Below, piece after piece: positions 40,238 to 51,706 of a stretch of 64,000 bases of DNA (its first letter is position 1; the number at the start of each line of letters is the position of its first letter). This DNA comes from Halomonas rhizosphaerae (lineage in GTDB: Bacteria > Pseudomonadota > Gammaproteobacteria > Pseudomonadales > Halomonadaceae). Both the position numbers and the translations under genes were made by a program. The stretch spans positions 40,954 to 104,953 of the forward strand of contig NZ_JASCQP010000018.1 in NCBI RefSeq assembly GCF_030010555.1, in the 5' to 3' direction. The notes beneath the pieces are model-generated. The model worked only from the letters and a program-made list of their open reading frames with translations. It had not been told where the DNA came from and did no database searches.

Positions 40238-40789
40238 ATGAATATCCCCAACCTGCTCACCCTGGCCAGAATCCTCTTCATCCCGCTGCTGGTGGTGCTG
40301 TTCTACCTGCCCTTCACCTGGAGCATGCCCCTGGCCGCCGCCCTGTTCGCGCTGGCCGCGGTGACCGACTGGCTCGACGGCTACCTGGCCCGGCGCTGGG
40401 ACCAGTCCACCCCCTTCGGCGCCTTCCTCGATCCGGTCGCCGACAAGCTGATGGTGGCCGTCGCCCTGGCCCTGCTGATCGAGCGCTACGAGGCCATCTG
40501 GCTGACCCTGCCGGCGCTGGTGATCATCGGCCGCGAGATCGTCATCTCGGCGCTGCGCGAGTGGATGGCCGAGATGGGCAAACGCGGCCAGGTGGCGGTC
40601 TCGTGGATCGGCAAGGTCAAGACCACCCTGCAGATGGTCGCCCTGCTGGTGCTGCTGGCCTTCGCCCCGGGTACCTCCGTTGCCCTGCTGGGCGTGGCGA
40701 CGCTCTACGTGGCGGCCCTGCTGACCCTCTGGTCGATGGCCCTCTACCTCAAGGCGGCATGGCCGCACCTGAGCAGCTCGATGCGCTGA
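40238..40789 (+). CDS. pgsA: CDP-diacylglycerol-glycerol-3-phosphate 3-phosphatidyltransferase
   Basis: 183 residues, [19 protein letters not shown] start and several membrane helices. The CDP-alcohol phosphatidyltransferase motif is [27 protein letters not shown] (D-G...A-R...G...D...D). It makes phosphatidylglycerol-phosphate. It follows uvrC, as in other Gammaproteobacteria, and is followed by the tRNA operon. Confidence 0.95.
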   Translation: MNIPNLLTLARILFIPLLVVLFYLPFTWSMPLAAALFALAAVTDWLDGYLARRWDQSTPFGAFLDPVADKLMVAVALALLIERYEAIWLTLPALVIIGREIVISALREWMAEMGKRGQVAVSWIGKVKTTLQMVALLVLLAFAPGTSVALLGVATLYVAALLTLWSMALYLKAAWPHLSSSMR

Positions 40790-40806
40790 GGAGTGGTGAA
40801 AACTGT

Positions 40807-40834
40807 TTGACAGTCACCGACTTATCCGTATAAT
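40807..40834 (+). promoter_or_regulatory. Consensus promoter of the tRNA-Gly-Cys-Leu operon
   Basis: TTGACA (40807-40812) and TATAAT (40829-40834), 16 bp apart, both perfect. The tRNA-Gly starts 16 bp beyond the -10 box. Strong constitutive promoter. Confidence 0.9.
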
Positions 40835-40849
40835 TCGCTCTCGAGTCAG

Positions 40850-40924
40850 GCGGGAATAGCTCAGTGGTAGAGCATCGCCTTGCCAAGGCGAGGGTCGCGA
40901 GTTCGAATCTCGTTTCCCGCTCCA
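40850..40924 (+). tRNA. tRNA-Gly (GCC)
   Basis: Acceptor GCGGGAA pairs with TTCCCGC before TCCA; the anticodon loop TTGCCAA gives GCC. CCA is encoded. Confidence 0.95.
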
Positions 40925-40950
40925 TTCCCCACGAATGGCACGACTCATGA

Positions 40951-41024
40951 GGCTGGATGGCAGAGTGGTTATGCAGCGGACTGCAACTCCGTGTACGCCG
41001 GTTCGATTCCGACTCCAGCCTCCA
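40951..41024 (+). tRNA. tRNA-Cys (GCA)
   Basis: Acceptor GGCTGGA pairs with TCCAGCC; the anticodon loop CTGCAAC gives GCA. CCA is encoded. Confidence 0.95.
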
Positions 41025-41057
41025 TCATTCCCCTAGCTGCCCGCTCGGAACCGTGCC

Positions 41058-41144
41058 GCCCGGATGGCGAAATTGGTAGACGCAAGGGACTTAAAATCCC
41101 TCGGTGGAAACACCGTGCCGGTTCGAGCCCGGCTCCGGGCACCA
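41058..41144 (+). tRNA. tRNA-Leu (TAA)
   Basis: Acceptor GCCCGGA with CCGGGC, a long variable arm, and the anticodon loop CTTAAAA giving TAA. CCA is encoded. Third tRNA in the conserved Gly-Cys-Leu cluster. Confidence 0.95.
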
Positions 41145-41202
41145 GCTTTCCTGCACCCTTCCGGCAAGCGTCGGGCGCGACCCTCCAACGGGACGCCGTG
41201 AC

Positions 41203-42363
41203 ATGATCCTGCCGCGCCTGCGCGATCCTTACTTCAATTACCAGCATCGGCGCAAGCTGCATGTGCTGCGCATCGTGCTGGCCCTGTGCTTCACCTTCGG
41301 CATCATCGAGTTCTTCGCCATCCAGCACAGCGGCTGGGCGCTGGTCAGCACCATCATGGTGATGGGCAACCTGCCGCATATCGGCGGCGTGCTCGACAAG
41401 GGGCGCCAGCGTCTGCTGGGCACCCTGCTCGGTGCCGGCTGGGGCCTGCTGCTGATCCTGCTACCGCTGCCCTGGCCACCCCTCGTTCCCGTCGCCGCCC
41501 TCGCCGGCATCGCCGTCGCCACATGGCTGACCTTCAGCAACCGGCACGGCTACAGCGGCCTGATGTTCGCCATCAGCCTGCTGCTGGTGATCGGCGACGG
41601 CACGCAGGAACTCGGTATCGCCCTGTGGCGCGCCTTCGACGTGCTGCTAGGCACCCTGGTGGGCATCGCCGTCACGGTGCTGGTGCTGCCGCAGAAGGCC
41701 ACCGACATGATGCGCTTCATGCTGGCCGACAACCTGGACCGCATGGCCCGCCTCTACCATGCTCACACCTCGGCCACGGCGGCCCCCGACATCGATGCCC
41801 GCGAGATGCTCAAGGCCACCAGCAGCCTGCTGGTCAAGCAGCGAGGCCTGGTGGATGCCATCCATCGCGAGCGTCGGCTGAGCCGCGACGAGCTGGACGA
41901 CCTGATATCGCTGCAGCGGCGCATGCTCTCCACCATCGAGCTGCTGCTCGAGACTCACTGGACCAGTCGCGACGGGCACGAACACATCGACGCCATGAGC
42001 GGACTCCGCGAGGAACAGCATACCCTGGCGCGCGGCATCGGCACCCTGGCCTTCCAGGTGCGCACCGGACAGCCGGTCGACGTGACCATCACCCCCTTCG
42101 AGCTGCAGCGCCACGCCGAACTGGCCGGCAATGCCCGGTCCGCCGATGGCCGCATGCTCTTCAGCCCCAGTGGTTACCTGTGGCTCAATCGGGAACTGGC
42201 CCGCCTCACCGCCGACCTCACCCGGCGCCTGGGCGGCCTCGAACGCCTTCCCAGCCGGCGGCTGCGTCGCCGGGCCCCCCACCACGGCCTCAACGAAGCC
42301 CCCTCGGCCATCACGCGAGCCACAACGCAAGAAGGAAAGGCAGATGACAGACGGCAAGCATGA
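41203..42363 (+). CDS. FUSC-family inner membrane transporter
   Basis: 386 residues from ATG 41203 (MILPRLRDPYFNYQHRRKL). Six or so hydrophobic segments in the N-terminal half are followed by a soluble helical C-terminal half, the FUSC/YccS layout. Members include aromatic acid efflux proteins (AaeB) and fusaric acid resistance proteins. The last 20 bp overlap nadB; whether the two are functionally linked is unknown. Confidence 0.75.
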   Translation: MILPRLRDPYFNYQHRRKLHVLRIVLALCFTFGIIEFFAIQHSGWALVSTIMVMGNLPHIGGVLDKGRQRLLGTLLGAGWGLLLILLPLPWPPLVPVAALAGIAVATWLTFSNRHGYSGLMFAISLLLVIGDGTQELGIALWRAFDVLLGTLVGIAVTVLVLPQKATDMMRFMLADNLDRMARLYHAHTSATAAPDIDAREMLKATSSLLVKQRGLVDAIHRERRLSRDELDDLISLQRRMLSTIELLLETHWTSRDGHEHIDAMSGLREEQHTLARGIGTLAFQVRTGQPVDVTITPFELQRHAELAGNARSADGRMLFSPSGYLWLNRELARLTADLTRRLGGLERLPSRRLRRRAPHHGLNEAPSAITRATTQEGKADDRRQA

Positions 42364-43924
42364 AGTGCTGGTCATCGGCGGCGGGGTCGCCGGGCTGGTT
42401 CTGGCACTTGAGGTGGCCGACCATCGCCGGGTGACGCTGCTGCGACCGGCCAGCGACGACCAGGGTGCCAGCCGCTGGGCCCAGGGCGGGATCGCCGCCG
42501 TGCTCTCCCCCCAGGACGACATCGAGGCCCATGTGGCCGACACCCTGGTGGCGGGGGATGGCCTGTGCGACGAGCGGGCGGTGCGCTTCACCGTGGAGCA
42601 GGGGCCCTCGGCCATCGAGTGGCTGCTGTCACTGGGCGTCCCCTTTACGCCGGACGCGAGTCCCGATGCCGGCTATCCCTACCACCTCACTCGCGAGGGC
42701 GGCCATGGCGCGCGGCGCATCATCCATGCCGACGACGCCACCGGCCGTGCCGTCGTCGAGACCCTCAGGCAGCATGTGGAGGCCCACCCGAACATCCGAC
42801 TGTGTGGCGAGCTTACCGCCATCGGCCTGATCGGCGACGGCGAGGGCCTCTGCCGCGGGGCACGCTGCCTGGATGCCGATGGCCGGCTGCACGAGCTGCC
42901 GGCCGAGGACACCGTGCTCGCCACCGGCGGGGCCAGCGGCCTCTATCGCCATACCACCAGCCCCCAGCCGGCCAGTGGCGAGGGCATGATGATGGCCGCC
43001 GAACTCGGCGCCGAGCTGATGAACCTGGAGTTCCAGCAGTTCCACCCCACCTGCCTCTATGACCCCGAGGGCCCCGCCTTCCTGGTCAGCGAGGCGGTTC
43101 GCGGCGAGGGCGGGCTGCTGATCAACGCCGCGGGCGAGCGCTTCATGCCGGCAGTGGACCCGCGGGCCGAACTGGCGCCCCGCGACATCGTTGCCCGGGC
43201 CATCGATGCCCAGATGCAGCACACCGGCACCGATCATGTCTTCCTGGACATCCGCCACCTCGGCGAGGACGCCATCCGCCATCACTTCCCGACCATTTAT
43301 GCCCACTGCGCCAGTCGCGGGCTGGACATCGTGCACCAGCCGATCCCGGTCGTCCCGGCCGCCCACTACAGCTGCGGCGGGATCACCACCGACCTCGAGG
43401 GCGGCACCACCGTCCCGCGGCTGCACGCCATCGGCGAGGTGGCCTGCACCGGCCTGCACGGGGCCAACCGCATGGCCAGCAATTCCCTGCTGGAGTGCCT
43501 GGTCTATGCCCGCAGCTGCGCACGACGGCTACGCTCCGCCGAGGCGGAGCCGGCTGCCGAGCTGGCCCCGACCCACAGGGGCGAGCATCGCGTCTCCCGG
43601 GACGACATCGAGGAGATCCGCGAGGCAATGCGCCAGCTGATGAGTGCCCGCGTGGCCATCGTGCGCACCGACCAAGGGCTTGCCGAGGCCGCCCACGGCC
43701 TGGCGCAGCTGCATCGGCGTCTCGCCCCCCGCATGACGGACGCCATACCCACGGTGCCCCTGGTGAACCTCTGGCATGCGCTGCGCCTGGCGCGCCTCAC
43801 CGTGGCCTGCGCCAGGGCAAGGCGCGAGTCCCGCGGCCTGCACTTCAACCCCGACTGCCCGGTCCACGGCGACGCGACCCCGCACCCCTCGCGGATTCGG
43901 CTGCAGGCCCTGGAGGCGATGTGA
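42344..43924 (+). CDS. nadB: L-aspartate oxidase
   Basis: 526 residues. FAD-binding VLVIGGGVAGLVLALE and GASRWAQGGIAAV at the N-terminus, HADDATGRAVVETL, and the catalytic region with EFQQFHPTCLY and HYSCGGI. It oxidises L-aspartate to iminoaspartate, the first step of NAD synthesis, together with NadA (not in the window). Convergent with ygfX at a shared hairpin. Confidence 0.96.
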   Translation: MTDGKHEVLVIGGGVAGLVLALEVADHRRVTLLRPASDDQGASRWAQGGIAAVLSPQDDIEAHVADTLVAGDGLCDERAVRFTVEQGPSAIEWLLSLGVPFTPDASPDAGYPYHLTREGGHGARRIIHADDATGRAVVETLRQHVEAHPNIRLCGELTAIGLIGDGEGLCRGARCLDADGRLHELPAEDTVLATGGASGLYRHTTSPQPASGEGMMMAAELGAELMNLEFQQFHPTCLYDPEGPAFLVSEAVRGEGGLLINAAGERFMPAVDPRAELAPRDIVARAIDAQMQHTGTDHVFLDIRHLGEDAIRHHFPTIYAHCASRGLDIVHQPIPVVPAAHYSCGGITTDLEGGTTVPRLHAIGEVACTGLHGANRMASNSLLECLVYARSCARRLRSAEAEPAAELAPTHRGEHRVSRDDIEEIREAMRQLMSARVAIVRTDQGLAEAAHGLAQLHRRLAPRMTDAIPTVPLVNLWHALRLARLTVACARARRESRGLHFNPDCPVHGDATPHPSRIRLQALEAM

Positions 43925-43932
43925 CCCCTTGG

Positions 43933-43960
43933 CCCTGAGCGCTGGCCTGGGCGCTCAGGG
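43933..43960. terminator. Bidirectional terminator, nadB / ygfX
   Basis: CCCTGAGCGC, 8-base loop, GCGCTCAGGG: a perfect 10-bp stem between two convergent genes. No long T-run on either side, so it may work with Rho or as a 3' stability hairpin. Confidence 0.6.
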
Positions 43961-44353
43961 CAGCGGCAGCAGTTCCCGGCGCAGGCGACGCAGCGACTCG
44001 GGATCGCTGCTGTCGGGCCACAGCCACAGGCGCCGTCCCTCGACCCTCAGCCCGATCAGCCAGGGACCCAGGTAGTCGCAGCGCAGGCTCACCGCGCGCC
44101 AGGCCTGGTCGGCACTGTCGCGCCAGGACCACTCCACGCCACCCGCCGCCTTCGGCGTGCCACGCAGTTCGCCACGCGGGCGCTGCCGGGCCAGCGTCAC
44201 CAGCACCCCGCCCAGCACCACCGCCGCGAGCACGCCGGCCCAGGCCGGTGCCACCGCTGCCACCAGACCGGCAACCGCCGCGGCCGAGAGCCCATGGGCG
44301 GCCAGCGATAGCCTAGAGGTTGCGATAGCGATCGTTGTCGGTGGTCTCGGCAT
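43955..44353 (-). CDS. ygfX: YgfX-like membrane protein
   Basis: 132 residues. Two transmembrane segments (about 14-31 and 34-52), then a soluble part ending WPDSSDPESLRRLRRELLPL, typical of YgfX/CptA. It overlaps sdhE by 41 bp, as is usual. Some members act in membrane morphology or as a toxin partner of SdhE; the role here is uncertain. Confidence 0.8.
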   Translation of the reverse strand: MPRPPTTIAIATSRLSLAAHGLSAAAVAGLVAAVAPAWAGVLAAVVLGGVLVTLARQRPRGELRGTPKAAGGVEWSWRDSADQAWRAVSLRCDYLGPWLIGLRVEGRRLWLWPDSSDPESLRRLRRELLPLP

Positions 44354-44606
44354 GCTCGACGATCATCTTGACGATGCGCCGCCGCGCCGGATCCTCGGGC
44401 CACTCGCGGCGCATCAGCCAGGCGAACAGGTCCTGGTCCTCCTCCTCGATCAGTGACCGGAAGGCCGCCTGGTCGGCCTCGGCCAGGTCGCCATAGCACT
44501 GCTCGAGAAAGGGAATCAGCAGCAGGTCCAGCTCCCACATGCCGCGACGCGAATGCCAGTAGAGGCGCTTGCGGAGGGTCGCTTCCGGAGACGAATCGTC
44601 GTTCAA
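44313..44606 (-). CDS. sdhE: SdhE, FAD assembly factor
   Basis: 97 residues with the RGMWELD motif (the RGxxE signature, about 21-27), which is needed to attach FAD to succinate dehydrogenase. The helical family pattern LRKRLYWHSRRGMW is clear. Its ygfX partner follows. The upstream region to ihfB shows no gene. Confidence 0.92.
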   Translation of the reverse strand: MNDDSSPEATLRKRLYWHSRRGMWELDLLLIPFLEQCYGDLAEADQAAFRSLIEEEDQDLFAWLMRREWPEDPARRRIVKMIVEHAETTDNDRYRNL

Positions 44607-44807
44607 GGTCGGCCTCGTTGGGTCGGATGAGTGTGGCGTCAGTATACCCGAGCCCCGCCCCGCCGGCAGCCTGCCGCCCCCTCACTCCCCGCCGGCTCGA
44701 GAAAAGGTCGTAGTGCGTTGTTTTCTCGAGACTTGCACAGTATGCTTTGGAAAAACAACAACGCCGGGATCGCGTCGACCCAGGCAGGACCGCACGGAGT
44801 AGAGCCG

Positions 44808-45104
44808 ATGACCAAGTCCGAACTGATCGAACAGATCGCCATGCGACAGCCGGAGCTGTCGGTCAAGGAGGTCGAGGCGGCGGTGCGCCTGATCCTCGAC
44901 GACATCACCGACACCCTGGCCGAGGGGGGACGCGTGGAGATCCGCGGCTTCGGCAGCTTCTCGCTGCACTATCGCGAGCCCCGGGTGGGTCGCAACCCCA
45001 AGACGGGGGAACCTGTCGCACTCGACGGCAAGTTCGTGCCACACTTCAAACCCGGCAAGGAGCTGCGCGAACAGGTGGATGCCAGCCGCGCGCTCGGCTA
45101 CTGA
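44808..45104 (+). CDS. ihfB: Integration host factor beta subunit
   Basis: 98 residues, [15 protein letters not shown] start, with the DNA-bending arm and [28 protein letters not shown]. IhfB pairs with IhfA to bend DNA; lambda-type integrases, such as the one in this window, commonly need it. ATG 44808 follows GGAG. It heads the ihfB-lapA-lapB run. Confidence 0.95.
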   Translation: MTKSELIEQIAMRQPELSVKEVEAAVRLILDDITDTLAEGGRVEIRGFGSFSLHYREPRVGRNPKTGEPVALDGKFVPHFKPGKELREQVDASRALGY

Positions 45105-45155
45105 GCGGCGCCCAGCGACCGCCGTCTCTCCTTCAACCGACATGGGAACAAGCAC

Positions 45156-45461
45156 ATGCGTTGGCTAAAAGGCCTGATCCTGGCCATTATCCTGCTGGCG
45201 GTGCTGCTGATCGGCATCCTCTTTGCCGTCAACAACCAGCAGGCCCTGCCCCTCAACCTGATCTGGATCGAGCTGCCTGCAGCCTCGCTCTCCGTCTGGC
45301 TGCTGGTCTCGCTGGCCGTGGGCGTGCTGCTGGGCATGCTCGCCATGAGTGGCGTCTACCTGCGCCTGCGCACCCTGCTGACCCGCGCCCAGCGGCACAA
45401 CCAGCAGCAGCGCAAGGAGCTCGACCGCCTGCGCGTCCAGGAGATGAAGGAACTCCCCTAG
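45156..45461 (+). CDS. lapA: LapA lipopolysaccharide assembly protein
   Basis: 101 residues; two transmembrane segments (about 5-24 and 40-65) and a charged coiled-coil C-terminus. The DUF1049 pattern is visible. It works with LapB to control LPS synthesis through LpxC turnover. It lies 1 bp from lapB. Confidence 0.9.
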   Translation: MRWLKGLILAIILLAVLLIGILFAVNNQQALPLNLIWIELPAASLSVWLLVSLAVGVLLGMLAMSGVYLRLRTLLTRAQRHNQQQRKELDRLRVQEMKELP

Positions 45462-45462
45462 A

Positions 45463-46647
45463 ATGCCCGATGTCTTCCTGCTGGCCCTGCTGGTGGTGGC
45501 CGTCGCCATCGGCTGGTGGCTGGGCCGCCGGGAGCGCCAGGGCACCGGCAGGACATCACAGCCGCCGGCGCTGGCGCGGGACTACTTCGTGGGCCTCAAC
45601 TACCTGCTCAATGACCAGCAGGACAGGGCCATCGAGACCTTCATCGGTGCGCTGGAGGTCAACAGCGACACCATCGAGACGCACCTGGCGCTGGGCAACC
45701 TCTTCCGGACCCGGGGCGAGGCCGACCGCGCCCTGAAGATCCACCAGAACCTGCTCGCCCGCCCGACGCTGACCGCCGAGCAGAGCGACCGGGTACAGCT
45801 CGAGCTCTCCCGCGATTTCCTCGCCCTGGGCCTGCTCGACCGCGCCGAGCGCCTTCTTCAGGGCCTGGTGCGCGACTGCCAGGATGACGAACTGCGCAAT
45901 GCGGCCAGGCGGCTGCTGGTCGACCTGCTGGAACGGGAGGGCGAGTGGCAGGCCGCGCTGGATGTCGCCCTGCCCAGGCTGGTCCGACAGCACGACGACA
46001 TCCGCCGCGCGGCGGCGCACTGGCTCTGCGAACTGGCCGAACAGGAGCGTCATTCGGCCAGCCCCGTGCTGGCGCGGCGCCACCTGCGCCAGGCCCTGGC
46101 CACCGACCCGCACTGCGTGCGCGCCAACCTGCTGCTGGCCGCCATGGAGCACGATACCGGCCAGTACAAGCCGGCCATCCGACTGCTCAGGCGAATTCCC
46201 GACCAGGACCCGGCCTTCACCCCCACCATCCTCGAGCCCCTGGCCCGCGCCTATCGGCTGCTGGATGACGAGGAGGGCCTGATCCGCTGCCTGCAGGAGC
46301 TCCTCGAGCAGGCGCCCTGCACCAGCGTGATCACCCGGCTGGCCGAGACGCTGCGCCACCACCACGGCAACGACCGGGACGCCCTGTCGCTGGTCACCGC
46401 GCAGCTCGACCGGGAGCCCAGCCTGGGGGCGGTGCACTACCTGCTGACCCTCTACCGGCACAACGCCAGTGGCGAGGAGCACGAGCGCCTCGCGCTGCTG
46501 CAGCACCACACCCACGCCCTGGTGCAGGCCCTGCCCCGCCACCGCTGCCGACGCTGCGGCTTCTCCGGCGAACGGCTGCACTGGCAGTGCCCCCGCTGTC
46601 GCAGCTGGGGCACCACCAAGCCCATCACCTGCATCGAGGGCGAGTAG
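45463..46647 (+). CDS. lapB: LapB, LPS assembly TPR protein
   Basis: 394 residues. A short N-terminal membrane anchor, about eight tetratricopeptide repeats (for example LTAEQSDRVQLELSRDFLALG), and a C-terminal rubredoxin-like metal site with CRRCG and CPRC. LapB brings LpxC to the FtsH protease and so balances LPS. Confidence 0.95.
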   Translation: MPDVFLLALLVVAVAIGWWLGRRERQGTGRTSQPPALARDYFVGLNYLLNDQQDRAIETFIGALEVNSDTIETHLALGNLFRTRGEADRALKIHQNLLARPTLTAEQSDRVQLELSRDFLALGLLDRAERLLQGLVRDCQDDELRNAARRLLVDLLEREGEWQAALDVALPRLVRQHDDIRRAAAHWLCELAEQERHSASPVLARRHLRQALATDPHCVRANLLLAAMEHDTGQYKPAIRLLRRIPDQDPAFTPTILEPLARAYRLLDDEEGLIRCLQELLEQAPCTSVITRLAETLRHHHGNDRDALSLVTAQLDREPSLGAVHYLLTLYRHNASGEEHERLALLQHHTHALVQALPRHRCRRCGFSGERLHWQCPRCRSWGTTKPITCIEGE

Positions 46648-46653
46648 CCAGGG

Positions 46654-47403
46654 TCAGTCGCCGGCCAGCTCGCCCTCGATGGTGGCCAGGGCGGCCATCG
46701 GCTCCTCTGCCTGGGTCACCGGCCGCCCCACCACCAGGTGGGTGCTGCCGGCGGCCATGGCATCGGCAGGGGTCATGACGCGACGCTGATCGCCGGCCAC
46801 GGCGAAGCTCGGACGGATGCCCGGGGTCACCTTGAGGAAGTCGCTGCCGCACAGCTCACGCAGGCGCGACGCCTCCTGCGCCGAGCAGACCACCCCGTCC
46901 ATGCCACTGTCACGGGCCAGCACGGCCAGCCGCTCGACCTGGTCGGCAGGCGAGGTCTCGATGCCCACTTCCGCCAGGTCGGCGGCTTCCATGCTGGTCA
47001 GCACCGTCACCGCGATCAGCCGGGTCGTCAACCGCTGGCGGTCGAGGCGCTCACGGGCCGCCTCCATCATCCGGCGGCCACCGCTGGCGTGGACATTGAC
47101 CATCCACACACCCTGCTCGGCGGCGGCCTGGATCGCCCCGGCCACGGTATTGGGAATGTCGTGGAACTTGAGGTCCAGGAACACCTCAAAGCCGCGGCCG
47201 TGAAGGGCATCGAGCACTTCGGGCCCGCTGCGCGTGAAGAGCTCCTTGCCCACCTTGAGCCGGCAGCGTGAGGGATCGAGGCGATCGGCCATGCACAGGG
47301 CGGCGTCCAGGGAGGCATAGTCGAGGGCGATGATCAGGGGGGAGGCGGTGGGCACGGGCTGGCTCCTGGCGGGTTGGGTGGACCGGCCAAGTATATCAGC
47401 CAT
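46654..47403 (-). CDS. pyrF: Orotidine-5'-phosphate decarboxylase
   Basis: 249 residues. Core motif [13 protein letters not shown] (the catalytic Lys-Asp pair), [11 protein letters not shown] and [14 protein letters not shown]. It makes UMP in pyrimidine synthesis. The N-terminal 20 residues before PLIIALDYA are poorly conserved, so the true start may be later than 47403. Convergent with lapB. Confidence 0.95.
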   Translation of the reverse strand: MADILGRSTQPARSQPVPTASPLIIALDYASLDAALCMADRLDPSRCRLKVGKELFTRSGPEVLDALHGRGFEVFLDLKFHDIPNTVAGAIQAAAEQGVWMVNVHASGGRRMMEAARERLDRQRLTTRLIAVTVLTSMEAADLAEVGIETSPADQVERLAVLARDSGMDGVVCSAQEASRLRELCGSDFLKVTPGIRPSFAVAGDQRRVMTPADAMAAGSTHLVVGRPVTQAEEPMAALATIEGELAGD

Positions 47404-47570
47404 GGCCTACGGCGCATGTCCGCCAGGTCGCCGACACGCCTTCCGTAATCGCTGACATGACTCGACCGCATTCGATGACACGGGTGCGGCCGGGAGCCCA
47501 CTAGCTTGAAAGGGGCAGGCCGGCGCCGCGCGGTGTCGGCCGCAACCACCCAGGAACAAGGAGAGTGATC

Positions 47571-47861
47571 ATGATTACCGCCATCACGCGACGCCTGCCC
47601 GGCCTGCTGCTGGTCATGCTGCTCGGCCTCGCCCCCTTTGTCGCCGGCCAGGCGCTGGCCCAGGAGATGGAGCCGATCAACGTCAACAGTGCCGATGCCG
47701 AGCTGCTGACCGAGTTGCCCGGCATCGGGGAGACTCGCGCGGCCGCGATCGTCGAGGACCGGGAGGCGAACGGCCCCTACGAGAGTGCCGAGGCGCTGAC
47801 GCGAGTCAACGGCATCGGCGAGGCCACCGTGGAGGGACTCGCCGATCAGGTGACCTTCTGA
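47571..47861 (+). CDS. ComEA-family helix-hairpin-helix protein
   Basis: 96 residues; a signal peptide through ALAQE (about residue 30), then a ComEA-type domain: INVNSADAELLTELPGIGETRAAAIVEDREANGP with a second hairpin TRVNGIGEATVEGL. Such proteins bind DNA in the periplasm during natural transformation. AAGGAGAG precedes ATG 47571. Confidence 0.85.
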   Translation: MITAITRRLPGLLLVMLLGLAPFVAGQALAQEMEPINVNSADAELLTELPGIGETRAAAIVEDREANGPYESAEALTRVNGIGEATVEGLADQVTF

Positions 47862-47887
47862 GCGGGGCTGCGCCTGTCAACCACGAC

Positions 47888-47911
47888 GACGCCGGCCGCT
47901 CGGCCGGCGTC
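47888..47911. terminator. Bidirectional hairpin, comEA-like / dehydrogenase
   Basis: GACGCCGGCC, 4-base loop, GGCCGGCGTC between convergent genes. No T-run. Confidence 0.6.
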
Positions 47912-47935
47912 ACCCCCTCGACCCTCGGCGGCCGC

Positions 47936-48697
47936 CTAGAGGCGCAACCCGCCGTCGCACTCGACCACGCGTCCGGTGAAGTAGTCGTTGGTCATGATGA
48001 AGGCCACGCTCTCGGCGATGTCCTCGGGCTGGCCGAGCCGTCCAAGCGGCACGCCCGCCGTCAGCTTGTCGAGCATGTCCTGACGCATCGCGGCCGTCAT
48101 GTCCGTCTCGATGAACCCCGGCGCCACTGCCCCCACGCGAATGCCGTAGCGTGCCAGCTCCGTTGCCCAGGTCGTGGTCAGCGCCACCACACCGGCCTTG
48201 GCCGCGGCATAGTTGCTCTGGCCCATGTTGCCGGCCCGCGAGATGCTCGAGATGTTGACGATGACGCCACGGTGGCCCGCCTCGATCATCTGTACCGACG
48301 CCTCGCGCCCGCACAGAAAGACGCCGGTCAGGTTGACGTCGATCACCTGCTGCCACTGCTCCAGCGGCAGGGTCTTCTCCACCTTGCCATCCCTGGCCTT
48401 GACGAGCAGGCCGTCGCGCACGATGCCCGCATTGTTGACCAGGCCGTGGACCGGGCCCAGCGATGACGCGATGTCGCGGAACGCCTGCGTCACCGACGCC
48501 TCGTCAGCCACGTTGACCACGAAGCCGCGGGCCTCGATCCCGTCGGCATGCAGGGCGGAGACGGCATCGTCGAGGCTATCGCCGTCCATGTCCATCAGGG
48601 CGAGCCTCGCCCCCTGACCACCGAGCCGGCGTGCCATGGCCAGGCCAAGGCCGCGGGCACCGCCGGTGATGGCGATAACGGTACTGTCGAGTTTCAT
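47936..48697 (-). CDS. Short-chain dehydrogenase/reductase (FabG-like)
   Basis: 253 residues. NAD(P)-binding [20 protein letters not shown], catalytic Ser-Tyr-x-x-x-Lys ([20 protein letters not shown]) and C-terminal [17 protein letters not shown]. The family reduces 3-oxoacyl thioesters or related ketones; a FabG or acetoacetyl-CoA reductase role is possible. It is monocistronic and divergent from fxsA, so it is probably not part of the fatty acid operon. Confidence 0.85.
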   Translation of the reverse strand: MKLDSTVIAITGGARGLGLAMARRLGGQGARLALMDMDGDSLDDAVSALHADGIEARGFVVNVADEASVTQAFRDIASSLGPVHGLVNNAGIVRDGLLVKARDGKVEKTLPLEQWQQVIDVNLTGVFLCGREASVQMIEAGHRGVIVNISSISRAGNMGQSNYAAAKAGVVALTTTWATELARYGIRVGAVAPGFIETDMTAAMRQDMLDKLTAGVPLGRLGQPEDIAESVAFIMTNDYFTGRVVECDGGLRL

Positions 48698-48917
48698 GGG
48701 CGCTTCTCCAGGGGATGGGAAATCGCGCTGTCGGCGCGGTTGCCGGGCAGCCGCCGGCGCGTGGACCAGTGCACGCTATAACCTTATTATGGTGCGCTGC
48801 ACCATCACCATAGCGAATCATGGAAGGACATTCCATCACTCCGGCACGCCACGGCGCTGGCTTGAATTTTCCTGCCCTGCCCCCATCACCTGCGCATCTG
48901 TCTTACGCGGAGTCATC

Positions 48918-49457
48918 ATGCCCTTTCTCGTCATCTTCACCCTCTTCGCCCTGCTCGACTTCGTCATCCTCTTCTCGGTCGGCAGCCAGATCGGGCTGCT
49001 GAGCACCCTGCTGCTGGTCCTGGCCACCGGGTTCATCGGCCTGCACCTGATCCGCCGGGAAGGCGTGGCCACCTTCGCCCGTGCCCAGGAACGCATGGCC
49101 CAGGGGGAGATCCCCTCGGGCGAGCTGCTGACCGGGGCGGCCCTGATCTTCGGTGGTGCCCTGCTGATGGCCCCCGGCTTCCTCTCCGACGCGCTGGGCT
49201 TCATGTGCCTGATCCCGAATGCGCGGCGCCTGCTGGCCAGGCTGCTCGGCTGGGTGGGCGTGCGCATGAAGGGCCTGCACCTGCATGCCGAGACCTATCG
49301 CCCGCGCCAGGGGACCGATGCCGACTGGCAGCAGGCGGGCCCGCGCCGGGAATCCTCCGCTGAGCGGGGCACTCACGAGCAAGGCAAGCAGCCGCACGGC
49401 GACCCACAGGACGAGCCCCTCGAAGGCGAGTTCATCTCGCGTGACGATTCGCGCTGA
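48918..49457 (+). CDS. fxsA: FxsA membrane protein
   Basis: 179 residues. Hydrophobic segments at the N-terminus (FLVIFTLFALLDFVILFSVG, about 3-21 and 25-40) and near 70-90, followed by a long polar C-terminal tail. FxsA relieves F-plasmid exclusion of phage T7 in E. coli; the wider role is unknown. The position just upstream of groES is common. Confidence 0.9.
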   Translation: MPFLVIFTLFALLDFVILFSVGSQIGLLSTLLLVLATGFIGLHLIRREGVATFARAQERMAQGEIPSGELLTGAALIFGGALLMAPGFLSDALGFMCLIPNARRLLARLLGWVGVRMKGLHLHAETYRPRQGTDADWQQAGPRRESSAERGTHEQGKQPHGDPQDEPLEGEFISRDDSR

Positions 49458-49486
49458 GCGGGGCACAAAAAATTTTCATGCGGGGC

Positions 49487-49514
49487 CTTGAAAGCCCAAT
49501 GCCGAGCCCCACTT
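49487..49514 (+). promoter_or_regulatory. Heat-shock (sigma-32-type) promoter of groESL
   Basis: CTTGAAA (49487-49493), 13-bp spacer, CCCCACTT (49507-49514), close to the RpoH consensus CTTGAAA and CCCCATNT. About 150 bp upstream of groES, the usual place. It indicates RpoH control. Confidence 0.85.
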
Positions 49515-49667
49515 ATCCGACAGCATCAGGATTCGGCACGGGTTAACCCCCGGGCCATCGACAAGGAAGGCGAACCCCGCCTCCACCCCGCAGCATGACT
49601 GCGGGTAGATGATGAAAACCGCTCGGGTAATGCCCGAGCACAGCAAACCATCAGGAGAACGTGAGCA

Positions 49668-49961
49668 ATGAACATCCGTCCCTTGCACGATCGCGTCGTG
49701 ATCCGTCGCGTTGAAGAAGAACAGAAGACCGCTGGCGGCATCGTGCTCCCGGGAAACGCCCAGGAAAAGCCGACGCGTGGCGAAGTCCTGGCCGTCGGTA
49801 ACGGCCGGATTCTCGACAACGGCGACGTCCGCCCGCTCGACGTCAAGGTCGGTGACACCGTCATCTTCAAGGATGGCTTCGGCGTCGAGAAGCAGAAGAT
49901 CGACGGCGAGGAAGTGCTGATCATGAGCGAGTCCGACATCCTGGCCGTCGTCGAAGGCTAA
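49668..49961 (+). CDS. groES: GroES co-chaperonin
   Basis: 97 residues, [19 protein letters not shown] with the mobile loop [15 protein letters not shown] and roof region. It caps GroEL. The distance to groEL is 64 bp. Some phages need the host GroESL for capsid folding. Confidence 0.98.
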   Translation: MNIRPLHDRVVIRRVEEEQKTAGGIVLPGNAQEKPTRGEVLAVGNGRILDNGDVRPLDVKVGDTVIFKDGFGVEKQKIDGEEVLIMSESDILAVVEG

Positions 49962-49995
49962 CCCCCGGACACGACCCGCAACTGCTAGATACTGA

Positions 49996-51672
<1,677 letters not shown>

Positions 51673-51706
51673 TCAGCGCCCCCTGCCCCAGGCCTTGCCT
51701 GAGACG

